Assembly: GCA_030144725.1 (NCBI GenBank)
Contig: JASKMD010000017.1
Span: forward strand, 430,011-494,010
Direction of reading: 5' to 3'
DNA: 64,000 bases
Origin: Haematococcus lacustris
Lineage: Eukaryota > Chlorophyta > Chlorophyceae > Chlamydomonadales > Haematococcaceae
Below are positions 42,624 to 55,400 of this stretch, piece by piece (positions within the stretch are counted from its first letter, which is position 1; each line of letters begins with the position of its first letter). Made by a program: the position numbers and the translations under genes. The notes under the pieces were generated by a model that was given only the letters and a program-made list of their open reading frames with translations, searched no databases and was not told where the DNA came from.

Positions 42624-43884
42624 TCGGATGTTGAGCAACTGGTTGGCCTGTTGGTGTGAACGTGAATTTAAGCCCATTTTCCATTCACATGAGGAGGCTG
42701 GAGGCTCCGCCGCGTGTATCCAACGTGTGCACAGAGCGTCAAGGGTGGACTGGGTGAGATGGCCTGCTGCCCCAGCCCCAAGCACTGCCAAGTGCCCCCA
42801 AGTGCGTTGTATTCCTCATGCGGTGTCGGTTGAGCGTGGAACGAATTGAGCTGCATTCTGAAAGTTGTGGAACGAGAGATTGGTCAAACCTGTAAGAAAC
42901 GTGTGGTAAGATGACCTCCAAGTCCTGATCTCAACTTGCCTAGTCCAGGTCAGAGGGTGAGTGGCTCAAACTGCACTGAGTGTTGCACATCAGACTTCTT
43001 TCTTTTGGCGAAAGTGTGTTGCAAACAAGCAGGTATGGACCCTGGGACACTCTTCTATGCTGTTAGCCCGCTTGATGTTTGGTATCTACTGCTAAACTCT
43101 TCACGAAAGGGATGTGGGTGAGCTAAGCTATAGGATCTTTTACTAAAGGCACACACGCCAGATTGGCTGAGCTTAAGTAGGCATCAGGCGCACTTGCACC
43201 AACAGTGGCCTTTACAACGGTGAGCCCGCAGTCTGTGTTCAATTGCAACTCTTACTTTCTTTTGGACCAGCTTGAGGGTTGTATGGATTAGAACTTGTTA
43301 TCCAGGTCAGGTGACAGAAAACCAACCCCTGGTGAACAAAATGACGCCGCGTCTCAGCAACGTGATTTCTATTTCTACTTTGCACATCTTCGGGCAGACG
43401 ACTCTATCAGCTACGCGGTGCAGTGTGTTACATCAATTACCGTGCAGTGTGCTGAGAGCAATGGTGGTTCAAATGTAGGCGCCGCGACCAAGATTCTTTG
43501 CAGTGGGGAGAGCAACTAGCAGTGTACGGCGATGAAACAAAATCATAAGTTAACGTGGCCTAACCTAATATACTGATCTACTGATCTACTGAGGTCATGG
43601 CCTCGGCACGCCTCAATCAGTCCGTGCCGTGACAGAAGGTCACCGCCCGCAGCCTGAACAATACACCCAGTGTATCCGTCATTCAGGTCACACAAAGAGC
43701 TGCGCGTGTTGTTGCGCAACTGAGTAGCTGGCTTATCTCGCGTAAAAGTGGCGCACAAGTAAAGACTAGCCCTGCTTCGCGTTAGGGCTCTGTGGCGAAC
43801 ATGATGTGATCCATCTACCAACAGGGTACGAGGAGCGCAGGTCAGGACACAGTGGGCAGCCAGGCAGGCGAGCCATCGACCAGC
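42624..43884. other. Intergenic region LHCII to sacsin-like gene
   Basis: LHCII 3' UTR and sacsin promoter must lie here. It holds copy 2 of the diverged repeat (43207-43305). Several ORFs of 60-80 codons on both strands look like noise. No tRNA or other RNA gene was found by eye. Confidence 0.5.
43207..43305 (+). repeat. Diverged dispersed repeat, copy 2
   Basis: Partner of 35908-36010 in the same orientation. Both lie upstream of a gene start, here about 580 bp before the sacsin-like ATG. Confidence 0.55.
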
Positions 43885-44063
43885 ATGGCGTGGGAGGACT
43901 TCGGGCAGAAGGTGGGCGTAGTGTGCTGCTGCACTGCCGTGCTGCTGTGCTACCGTGTTGGCGTGCTGCTGTGCTGCTGTCACACACTGGGGTGTATTTT
44001 CAGCACACACACGAGCTGCTGCTGCTGCTGCTGCCGCTACTGCTGCTGCTGCTGCTGCTGCCG

Positions 44064-44109
<46 letters not shown>

Positions 44110-47100
44110 GTTGTTGACCTTTGTCGACCTGCTAGAAATAGCCATCAATCTGCCAATCGCACCAAGCCCCCCTTGACTGACTCCTCTCGCTGCCTGCAGC
44201 CTGTCAGCGACTACTGCAAATAGTGCCCTGACTACATCAGGTTCATCCCTACATCAGATCCAGGAGATTAGTTGTGGGCAGGCGGCTGTTGTCAGGCTGG
44301 CAGGCAGGCAGGCGGGCAGGCAGGCAGTCGGGCAGGCAGGCAGGCCGGTCTTAGAGTGAGAGGGGGTTGAGAGAGTGAGGTGCACCCCTGCTGGCTCAAT
44401 CCACCGCCTAGGTCACTCCCATAACAGGAAGGCTGTCAGCATCACCCAGCTACCAGCCAGCTACCAGCCAGAGCTAGAGCAAGCTTTGTGACAATGGCAG
44501 CAGGAGGGCAGGGAGCAGTGCTAGGTCATGCTGGCAGCAGGCCGTGGGTCGTTTGGGACGACTTTTGCTTGGCAGGGGCCGTCTGGCAGGGGGCGTCTGG
44601 CCAGGGTGATGACCCTGGCTGTAATGTACGTTTTGTGCGCTTCACACGCCTGCTGCAGCAGCAGTATGGGCTGCAGCAGCAGGAGGTGCCCCTGCAGCAC
44701 CACCTGAGGGTCAGACCTGGCTGTCACCTGTGATGACCTGGTGCTGTGACCTCCAGGTGGACCTGACCGCCCGCATCAGAGAGATCCTTATCAACTACCC
44801 AGAGTGGGTGATGTGGGATGCTGCTACACAGCAGCAGCAGCAGCAGCGGCAGCAGCGGCAGCAGCGGCAGCAGTAGCGGGCAGCAGCGGCAGCAGCGTCA
44901 GTGGCAGCGGCAGCAGCAGCTTCAAGGTGTATGCTGGCATATCCAGCATGTCTTGCACGGTAGATCAGCGCCCAGCACGGTGGGTCATAGCAATCCATCA
45001 TGGCGGCGTCATCATGTCATCTGACAGTGGCAGTCCCCCCTCTGACTCATTTGACAGTGGCAGGCCACCCTCTGACTCATCCGCCCCTTGTCACCTGCCC
45101 CTACCCACCGCCTGCTGCAGAGGAACGCCCATTTTGAAGGAGCTGGTGCAGGTGAGGCTGATCTGTGACATGCAGGAACTGGGGCGAGCGGGGGCAGGGT
45201 GTGTGAGCGTAGGGGTGTGGGCGCAGGGGGGCAGAGGGCAAGGGGGTTGTGGGGGCGATGGGGGAGGAGAGAGGGTGGCAGGGTCGCACCCCACAAACAG
45301 CACTGGTGCTTTGGTGGGATGATGTGATGGCGGCTGCAGAACGCTGACGATGCACGGGCCACACGCATCGCCTTCTGCTTGGACCACCGCCAGCACCCCA
45401 CAGGTGCTGCCCAGCCGCCCCTTAACTGCTGCCCAGCTGCTGTCCAGCTGCTGTCCAACTGCTGCCCAGCCTGTGGCATAGGAATTGTGCCGTGTAACAC
45501 TTGGTATGCAATCTGTGATGTTGTGTGATGATGTGTGATGAGGAATACTCACAGACCTGGCATTTGTCGCAAGTAGGCACCATGCGTGGTGTCTGGTGTT
45601 TAAGCAGCCTGGGTGTTGACCCACATCGCTAGTAGAGTGAGGGCACTAGTGATGTGTGATGTGTGGCATGCGGCATGCAGCTGGGTTGCTGGCCGCCAGC
45701 ATGGCTCCCTTCCAAGGAGAGGCTCTCCTGGTATTTAACAACGCCGTGTTCAGCGAACGCGACTTTGACTCCATCAGCAAGGTCGGGGACAGTGTCAAGA
45801 GGGAGGAGGCGGGCAAGACAGGGCGATTCGGGTAAGTGGTTGGGCTTCCTACCTGAGGTGCCTGAGGCCACGTGTTCTGCTGGTAGGGTGAGTGCGGGCA
45901 ATGACAGGGCGCTTCGGGTAAGTGGCCCCACTGCACAATAACTGGCGCCGTCTCCCAACCCTCCTCCACCCCACCCCTAGCCCCTCCTCCACCCCATCCC
46001 CAATGGTCTGCTCCATCCCACGTCTAGCCCCTCGTCCATTCCACCCCTAGCCCACCCCTAGCCCTTCACGAAGTGTCTGCTCTGTCCTCTGCTGCAACAG
46101 GATTGGCTTCAACTCCTGCTACCACATCACTGACCTCCCCAGCTTCGTGTCAGGTTCCCATTGTGTCATCTTCGACCCGCACTGCAAGGTCTGCCCCCGC
46201 CGCTGTTCCCTTGCGACCCTCACTGCCCAGCAAGCAGGCCAGCATAGTAACTGCATCACTACCAAATGGTTCTTAGCAAGAGCGACGCCTTGCCGTGTCT
46301 CTTGAAGCTGTACAATGGAAGACGTTTGAACATGGAAGATAAGTGATAATCATACCCTTGCAATGCGCCACACCCTTGGCACCACCCTGTGCAGTACCTG
46401 CCCAACATTTCTGCTGCCAACCCGGGGAAGAAGATCAACCTGGTGGAGCAAGCGGGTGTGGTTGCAGCTCAGTGCGCAGGCCAGCTTGCACCATACCAGG
46501 TAGGTCAGATGCTGCGGTGGGGATGCAAGCATGCCTGTTATGTTGGTAGCGACCTTCTATGGCCCCTCCGCCCCTCCGCCCCTCCGCCCCTCCGCCCCTC
46601 CGCCCCTCCGCCCCTCCGCCCCTCCGCCCTTCCGCCCCTCCGCCCCTCCGCCCCTTGTGTGAATATGTATAAGCCAGCCTGTGCATGTGTGCACATGGTA
46701 ACCACAGGGAGCGTTTGGATGTGACGTCTTGTCAGGCCGGCCTTGGCCCGGCACATTGTTTCGCTTCCCGCTTCGCACAGCGGTCCTAGCGGCCAACAGC
46801 AACATCTCCAAGCAGGTAGCGTTCTCCAGATCTGCCCAGCCCAACCCAGTTTCCGCTTCTCTGTGGCAGAGGGGCGAGAAGGTCTGGCTTGCAGTTCCTC
46901 TCTGTCCTTGCTTATGCAGCCAAGCCAGCTGACCCTGTGCGACTGGTTTTGGGACAAATGCAAACATGGGGACGCTCCCAGACGTCCAATGCAGTCGTTC
47001 AGCAGCAGCAGCAGCAGCGGTATCCGTAGCCAGTCTTGCCCATCGCGGCAGACTATGACTCTGTTGGCTCCTCTTTGCTCTTGTCTGCCTTTCCTTCAAA

Positions 47101-48500
47101 TGTATTCATTTTCATACTGCTAGGGCAGGTTTCACACTGCGGTGCCAGTGAAGCCATCGTGGGCTACGTGACTTTATGCCCTTGCGTGAACCCCAGGCCC
47201 TTGCGCGTAGCCCCTACCCTTTTGTGCAGCCCCTGCCCTTGCGTGAAGCCCCTGCCCTTGCTTGGAGCCCCTTCCCTTATATGCAGCCCCTGCCCTTGCG
47301 TGCAGCCCCTGCCTGCTTGTGGTTCCACCACACAGGTGTATGACGCAGCCAAGGTGCAAGGCTTGCTGCGGGCCCTGATGCACGAGGCGCCCAGCATCAT
47401 GCTGTTCCTCAAGAACATAGCTGCCATCGAGGTGGGCGGGGCTGTGTCTGCTCGCCTCCCTGACAGCCTCGACAGCTGGCAGCAGCAATGCATGCAGCTG
47501 CAATTGTGGTCAGTGATGGTGATGCCAAGGGGTGGCTGTGCCTGCCCTGCCTAGGCCTCTTCCTCCAAAGTACCATTCCATGCCGCTTGATGTCCATGCG
47601 ATGTTGATGTGCATGGTGCCTTTCTAGGTGTTTGAATGGCAACATGGGGCTGCAGCACCAACCCCCTGGTTCTCCACCACCATCAGCAACATGACCTCTC
47701 AGCTCGCAGCCCACCGAGCCCTATTCTCCCGTGTAAGCACCAAGGCACGAGCCACCGCGCAAGCCTCGGCGGCAGCTGACCCCTCGCACCCCGCAGCAGC
47801 CGCCACCGCGGCCGCGGCTGAGCTTGCAAACGAGGGCTCTTCCTTCGTCCTTGAGCTTCAAAGCGAGGTCTGGACAGACCATGTCCCATCCGGCACTGGG
47901 GGCATGGGTGCTGTCGACCGCCTGTGCGAGCCTAGAGACGACGGAAACAGCGTTGTCAGTGATGGGCAGCACCAGCCAGGCTCGACACAACAGCAGTCAC
48001 GCTTCCTCGTCAGTCAGCTGTGTGCGGGAGGCTCGTGCGCTGCAATGGCTGCTCAGCTGTCGGCGCAGTTTGGGGTGCCTCTTGTGGCTTGGGCTGCGGT
48101 GGCCGCGGACATCTCCTCGACTACTAGCTTTGGACCAGGCTGTGGCAGCAGGCAGTCGACTGGGGATACCTCTGATGCACTTCGAGGCCAGGCGTTCTGT
48201 TTCCTGCCCCTGCCAGCGCTCACGGGGCTCCCGGTGCACGTCAACGCATTCTTCGAGCTCAGCAGCAACCGGCGAGACATCTGGTGGGTTGGGCGTGGCA
48301 CTGTGTCGAGGAATGCATTAGGGAGGCGAGTGCCGTGGTCTGAGTGTCATGCTGTGTTGAAGCCACAAGCCACATGCTGTTTTGAAGCCACAGTGCGTGC
48401 TGACTAAGGATTAACAGCGTCATGGCATGACAGCATCACGACAGCAGCTTGACACTCAGCCGCGATAAATGCAGGCCGAAGCAATAAGCAACAAAGCGAT

Positions 48501-48543
<43 letters not shown>

Positions 48544-51500
48544 CATCTACCACAACCATAGCAGCATACTGTGTATACAACTTAAGATATACCATGTGTT
48601 TGTATACTGTAGAATAGTAAAATCCCCAACCATAGCAGAATGAGCATTGACATACATTGATGAAATGGATATCTACCTTAGTCCTTACCGCCCCTTCGCC
48701 TTGCTCTCCTGGGGAGTTCAAAGGTGAATCTGCATCACTTTCTCTGCTGCTGCCCAGGTATGGTGAGGACATGGCAGGTTTGGGTGCAAAGCGGGCCGCA
48801 TGGAACCGAGCGTTGCTCGCAGAGGTGGCGGCTCAGGCTTGGGCGTCACTGCTGGTGGCTGCTGCTCGGGAGCTGGGACCCGGGCCGCGCTTTACTGCCC
48901 TGTGGCCGCATGCCGAGGTTGCTGAGCCGTGGCAGGTGCGTTGCGCCCCTCAGCAGTCCTCGACTGCACTTCACGGAGCAAGTGATGGTAGGCGCTGTCA
49001 TTGCACCACATGCATCACTGCATCACATCACTGCATCCCATCACTGCACCATTGCATCCCAAGAATGGGGAGAGCAAACCAGCTGCCTTGCGCTGGAAAA
49101 GTGTAGTCCAGCTATCAGCACGCAACATCTTGGCTCATCAGAGCACTTTGACATATCAGAGCAGTCCTAGGATACTAACCATGTTATGGCGTAGCAAATA
49201 CTACTTCAGTGAACAACATCTGTTATGTTATGGCATGTCAGAGCGACCGTAGGATACTAGGGGCTCTTTGCTGGCAGGGTGGCTTGCAGCAGCTGGTGAC
49301 CTGGTCAGTCCTGATCCTCGAGTTTCATTCTGTGCCAGGCAACTCGAGCATTGGTTCTTGCCACTGCGTTTCCGCAGGCCCTGGTTGTCGGACTGTTCAG
49401 CAAGCTGTCCACCTCCTCCAGCATGGCTGTGCTTCACACCCCTGCCCTCGGAGGCCGCTGGCTGCACCCCAGCGCGCTGCTGCTGCCCGACACTGCCTGC
49501 AGCGCCGACCCTCGACTCAGCCACGCCGTGTGCAAGCTGGGCCTTCCCCTCGCCTCTGGCCTCCCCCCTGCCCTTGTCGCCCTGCTGCGCAAGCACATGA
49601 CCCCGCAACCTCCCAGTCTAACCCCGCTGGCAGTGCGACGCACGTTGCAAGGCATGCCCCTGCAGATGCAGGCCTCGAGGATAGGGCCGGCAGAAGATGC
49701 GCCCGCGTTGCTAGCCTACTGCCTTGCCGGCCTGGGCTACGACCAGACGGCGCTTGTTCGTGAGCAGCTCGCGGGGCTGTGCGTGCTGCCTTTGCGCGAC
49801 GGCACACTCGGGGCACTGCTGCCGCGCGACCAGGCCGTGACCCACTCCCTCACACAGACACAAGCTGCTGCAAGGCAGCTCGCTCGCAGACCAATAGACG
49901 CTTTGCAGCAGTCCACTGGAAAGCTGGTGGCCAACAAGGGTGACTCGGGGGATGGAGGGAAGGAGCAGCGGGCTGAGGCTGTGCAGACGGGGTTGGTGTT
50001 CCTGGCTGGCGCGGAACTCGAGGTCCAGCTCTTACTCGGAGCTCAGCTTGGAGGTCTGCTCGTGGACACTTCACGCTGCAGCGACGAAGTGGTGAGCAGC
50101 CTGGCCGGGATGCGCTACAGGCAGTGGGGTGAGGATGCATGCTGCTGGGCGTGCATCCCAAAGCCATGTTCCGCTGGCCATAAAACACATCTGGTGCTGA
50201 TGGTGTGTTCAACAGAGGGTGTGAAGCGGCGTATGTGGGGATTGTGGAACTGCAGGGGGCTGAAGGCGCTTGTGAGGTGCAGTGCTGAGCCAGGTGGCTT
50301 GTCTGCGGTTTGCAGGTCAGCCAGCTATGCGCCATCTCCCTGATGGAGGTCTTAAGTCTGGCCAGCCTTACTCCCTGGGCCTTTGCCCACCTAGTGCTGC
50401 CGCGGGTGCTCCCGCATGTAGCTTCCAGTGGGGTGGGCATCTCGTGGGCAGCAGCGTGTGGCACACTGAACAGGTGCGTGGTAGAGTTGTGGCAAGGGCG
50501 GTTGTGGAGAGGCAAGGGCTGGGGTAAGGGGCCGGGGGCGGGGGGCGGGGGGCACGTTTGATGACTCGCTGCTGCCTTGACCTTCTTGCTGCGCTGCCTG
50601 CCCACATAGCCGCTTCACCGCCGTCCTGCCTCTCCGCTTGCACTTGACACCTGGTGTCTCGTGATGGTGACGAGGGTGATGCACATGGTAACCTCGTGTG
50701 TGCTTTAGGGGCTGGGTGGAGCTGCTGTGGCGCTGGCTGTCTCAACACTCCTCCCTCAACGACTTCCTAGGGCTGCCCCTGCTCCCGGTCCGCCCCCACT
50801 ACTTGCTCCCGCTTAGCAGCAAAGCCACCGCCGTGGTCCTGAGCACTGAAGCTGACCTCGTGAATGAGGCTGCAGCCTTGGTGGCAGCTGAGAATGCCAA
50901 GGAGGCGGGGAAGGGAGGAGCCACAAGCGTCGGGCACCGAGGGCCTGCTGAAGGCGAGGGGCAGGATGGCAGCTCAGCAGCAGCAGCAGCAGGAGAGGCT
51001 GCAATGCTCCTTGGCCTTCCACATACACCACAGCCTACGATTCAGGAGGAGGTTGGCTCTGTGCAAGCTACTGATGCTTCACCAGCTCCTGTCCCAACCT
51101 CTCCCCGCCCCGCCAGTGACCTCGTCCAAGTCGTGGCTTTGTTATTGGCATTAGGGATGCCGTTCGTGGATCACTCGACCTTTGGTAAAAGCCTCCCGCG
51201 CAGGCAGCTCGAAGCCGACCACTGCCTCACCCTCGACCCCGCGCACGTGGTGATAGCCCTGAGCAACCGTGGCCCCACGCCCCCCGCAGCGTTGGGATCA
51301 GGACCAGCGTCGGCAACAGTGTCGGCATCAGGGAGCTGGCAAGGGCGTCTGGCCAGGACCAACCTACCTCAGCGCCATGCCCTACGCCGCTTTCTGCTCT
51401 CGGATGCCTGCATCACCAGCCTCCACCGCCTTGCAAGCACCTGGGGCAGCGGGGCCAGCGGCAGCAGCAGCAGCAGCCCGGGCAATCGCAGTGGAGTTGG

Positions 51501-51881
51501 TGGCGGGGGTGGTGGTGGTGGCAGTAGCAGCCAAGCCCTGCTGCGCTCCTGGGTATCCACGCTAGCTGCTCTGCCCATTTACCCAGCGGCCTTGCGCAAC
51601 ACAGCAGGTCTGGGGCTGAACGGGGCCGAGGATGCATCTGAGTCAGGACTGTTGTCGTTGAACAAGGCTGGAGGCGCGGAGGGAATGCATCCTGACGCAC
51701 TGGTTGACCTGAGAGGAGAGTGTTTCATGCAGCCTCAAGGTGGGTCATGCTGTGGATGTTGAGGGAGAGTGAGAGAGAGAGAGCCTGGTGGGGTGGTTTG
51801 AACCTCCTGAATACTCACACTAAAGCAGACAATGCCAGATGCTGCTGCTGCTGCCGCTGCCGCGGCTGGTGCCGATGCTGA

Positions 51882-51923
<42 letters not shown>

Positions 51924-52431
51924 ATTTGCACGTTGGCGTTGCTGCAATACATACATTGACATATCTGTGGTCGATGTGAAACACATCCAGAACCGGCTTC
52001 TGATTGGTTCAGGACCTATCACTCAATCACCCATGTTTGCTTGCAAGCGATGTTTAAATGAAGGGAGTGACTGCAACAAAGACAGCATGGACAGTGGCAC
52101 TAGCCGCTGCTGTTACTCAATGTCAATGCGTGATCTTTGAACGTCACATCACAGGCCTCGATGCGAGTGGGCTGGCAGCAAAGTACGTAATGGCCGATAG
52201 CCCTGAGGCGGCACGGGTCATGACTAGCCATCTGGGGGTCAAGGCACTCTCGCTGTCCCAAGTCAGTCTGCCCCGGAGACCCAGGGCCTTGCATGCGTGG
52301 CAGGCTTGCATGGCATATGCATATACATGCATGCCAGCTTTCCTGTCTGTTTGCGTCTGAGTAAGTAATCAATGACCTGAGCAGCTTCACTGTCTTGTCA
52401 GGTCGTTGCAACCCTGGGGCTGGTTTCGTAG

Positions 52432-52467
<36 letters not shown>

Positions 52468-55400
52468 CCCTGACCCTGACCCTGACCCTGACCCTGACCC
52501 TGACCCTGACCCTGACCCTGACCCTGACCCTGACCCTGACCCTGACCCTGACCCTGACCCTGACCCTGACCCTGACCCTGACCCTGACCCTGACCCTGAC
52601 CCTGACCCTGACCCTGACCCTGACCCTGACCCTGACCCTGGCCCTGGCCCTGGCCCTGGCCCTGGCCCTGGCCCTGGCCCTGGCCCTGGCCCTGGCCCTG
52701 GCCCTGGCCCTGGCCCTGGCCCTGGCCCTGGCCCTGGCCCTGGCCCTGGCCCTGGCCCTGGCCCTGGCCCTGGCCCTGGCCCTGGCCCTGGCCCTGGCCC
52801 TGGCCCTGGCCCTGGCCCTGGCCCTGGCCCTGGCCCTGGCCCTGGCCCTGGCCCTGGCCCTGGCCCTGGCCCTGGCCCTGGCCCTGGCCCTGGCCCTGGC
52901 CCTGGCCCTGGCCCTGGCCCTGGCCCTGGCCCTGGCCCTGGCCCTGGCCCTGGCCCTGGCCCTGGCCTTGGCCCTGGCCCTGGCCAAGCATGCACCCCCC
53001 CTTTGTTTGCCTTACCCTGCCTCGCCCTGCCCCACCTGCCTTGCAGGCCCTACACATGCACGTGCTTCCCAGCTTGCCGCTCATGCCCGCTGCCCAGCGC
53101 GACGCCCTGCTGCTGCCCGTGGTACGCTCCCTGTCCAGCCTCTCAGCTTCTGACCCCGAGCTGCTGCCCTTGCTCCGAGGCACAGCATTCCTGCCCACAC
53201 GAAGCCCGCAGCTACCCTCACCTCGTGGAGGTGCCCCAGGCAAGCAGCTCGAGGGCAGGCAGGAGCAGCCAGCTCGTGGGTTGCACAAACCGGGCAGCTT
53301 GTACGACCCTCGGGTGGTGGAGCTGCGGGTGCTGCTGGACCCCGAGACGGCGTTCCCCGCGGAGCCCTGGGCTGGTGACGAGCAGGTGAGCCTGATTTAG
53401 CCAGTGGACCCATCTCCCCATGACGGACCGTGGCCTGCCTCGCCTCACCCCGCCTTGCCTTACACAGCCACTTGCCTGCCTTTGGCCCCTCCGTTTGTCG
53501 TGATCCCTTTCCTTTACTTATCTTAAAGTATGTTGTTATCATACTTCAACATTATGATCAAGGTGAATGATACTTGCCGCTTCACAACACTAAGCCAGCA
53601 GTCAGGTTTGTAGTTGCTGGGCATTGGAAATGTTGATGATGCGCAAGGCTGCACCAGAGCCCGTGTAGATGTGTGACTGTGGCTTGAGAGGCCCACGAGG
53701 GGCGGTGTCAACCTCAACAGTCTGTCTGTGTGTTGAGCGCCACCTGCTCCAGCATCCCTCCAGGCCCTGCCTGGCCTGACAGATGAGCCACATAGCGACA
53801 GACCTGCATACCACAGCCTCACCAGCGGCAATGCGCCCGACCCAGCCCCCTCCAGTGGCCTTGCCTAGCCTTACCTGACCTGACAGATAGGTATACCCCC
53901 TGTGCATTGGTTGGGACAGCCGCAACACCTACACCCTCATCACACTCATCAACATCACACTCATCACACTCATCAACACCTACACCCTCATCACACTCAT
54001 CAACATCACACTAATCACACTCATCAACATCACACTCATCAGCACCTACACCCTCATCACAGCCACCACAAGGGCCTTACTAGTGGGCCAGCCCATGACC
54101 TCCTACACACCCGTAGCCCACCTGCCTTGCACTATGCGGTGCTGGTCTTGTACAAGCCTTTGAACTTCCCTAAGGCCGCCTGCCTCCTCCTCTCCCTCCC
54201 TCTTTCCTCCTTCCTCATTCCTTCTCCCTCCCTCCTCCTTCCTCCTCCTCTTTCCTTCTCCTTCCTCCTCCCTCCTCCCTTCTTACCCAAACGCAACCTC
54301 CGAGTTAGTGGTGCTCGTGCCTGCCTGACCTCGTGCCACAGGCCCTACAGCTGCTCGTGCAGCACCTCGGCCTTCGCGCTTCCGCGGGCCGTGACACCCT
54401 CCTCGACGCCGCACGCTTCATTGAACGCCTTGCTGGCCAGGCAGCTGAGAGTGCAGGACCAGCAGCTGCCTCGACACAGCTGCAGCCCCCAGAGCAACGG
54501 GGTGACAGCGGTGGTGTTGGAGGGGAGGATGGATGGCAGGAGAAGGCTGACATGGCAGTGGCGCGTGGCAAGGTGGGCTGGTGAAAGGGAGGGGTGTTGT
54601 GGCAGCCTTGTGAGTGGTTTGAACTCTAGTGCCCCTAAGAAGCTTTCCCTTGTCCCCGTTCCTCTCTGCCCCATCACCCCCTCCCATCCTTGCTCCTTCG
54701 TTCCTTCACTCCCATGCCCCCTTGCCCCTTTGGCCCCGCCTACCCTCTTGCTTGCCCGACTGCCTGCCTGCCCACCTGCCTGCCTGTCAGGCTCTGCTAT
54801 CTTTCTTGGAGGCCGAAGCCCCACGGCTGACCACCCCCTCCTCCTCCCCACCATCTGCCTTGTTCACGAGCCTGAGCAACCTCGGTCGACCGGCTCGAGG
54901 AGCACCTGGACGCCCAGGACCTGGTGCACAAGGCAGCAGCAGTGGCAGCAGCAGCCACGGGGGTGCGGGGGGGGGCCTGCGAAAGACGTTCGGGCTGTTT
55001 GCTCGAGGGTTCCAGGAGCTGCTAGGCGCGGCAGGCGGAGGGGGTGGGCAGGGGGGGGAGACTGCGGCCTCCAGAGGGGAGGGCACAGGGAGGGGGCCCA
55101 ATGCAAAGGCGCCTGAGGGGGAGGGGGCAAGGTGGCAAGCGGAACTGGAGGCAGAGGCGGCAGAGGTTCAAAGGTGAGGGGTTCAAACCTGACTGCCTGG
55201 AAGGGATGCTTGTTGCTTGCAGCACACCATGCTGACCATGGCTGATCATAACCCACCTTCTCGTGTGCTCACAAATCAAGTCATCATCTGCCACCCACCT
55301 TACCTCATTGACCTCATTGAACGAAGCTAAAAACCAACCGCGTCCTCACCCTCTTTCCCTCCCTTCCCATCCTTTCAACCCCCTCCTCCTAGCCGCCAAC

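Noticed and set aside
43543..44148. 201-residue minus-strand ORF with poly-Ala
   Set aside because: It overlaps sacsin exon 1 and the intronic CTG run. The poly-Ala comes from the triplet, and the rest has no recognisable features.
52387..53389. Long Pro-Gly, Ala-Leu or Gln-Gly repeat ORFs
   Set aside because: Translation of the intronic hexamer array. The real exon 16 of the sacsin-like gene starts at 53047 after the array.
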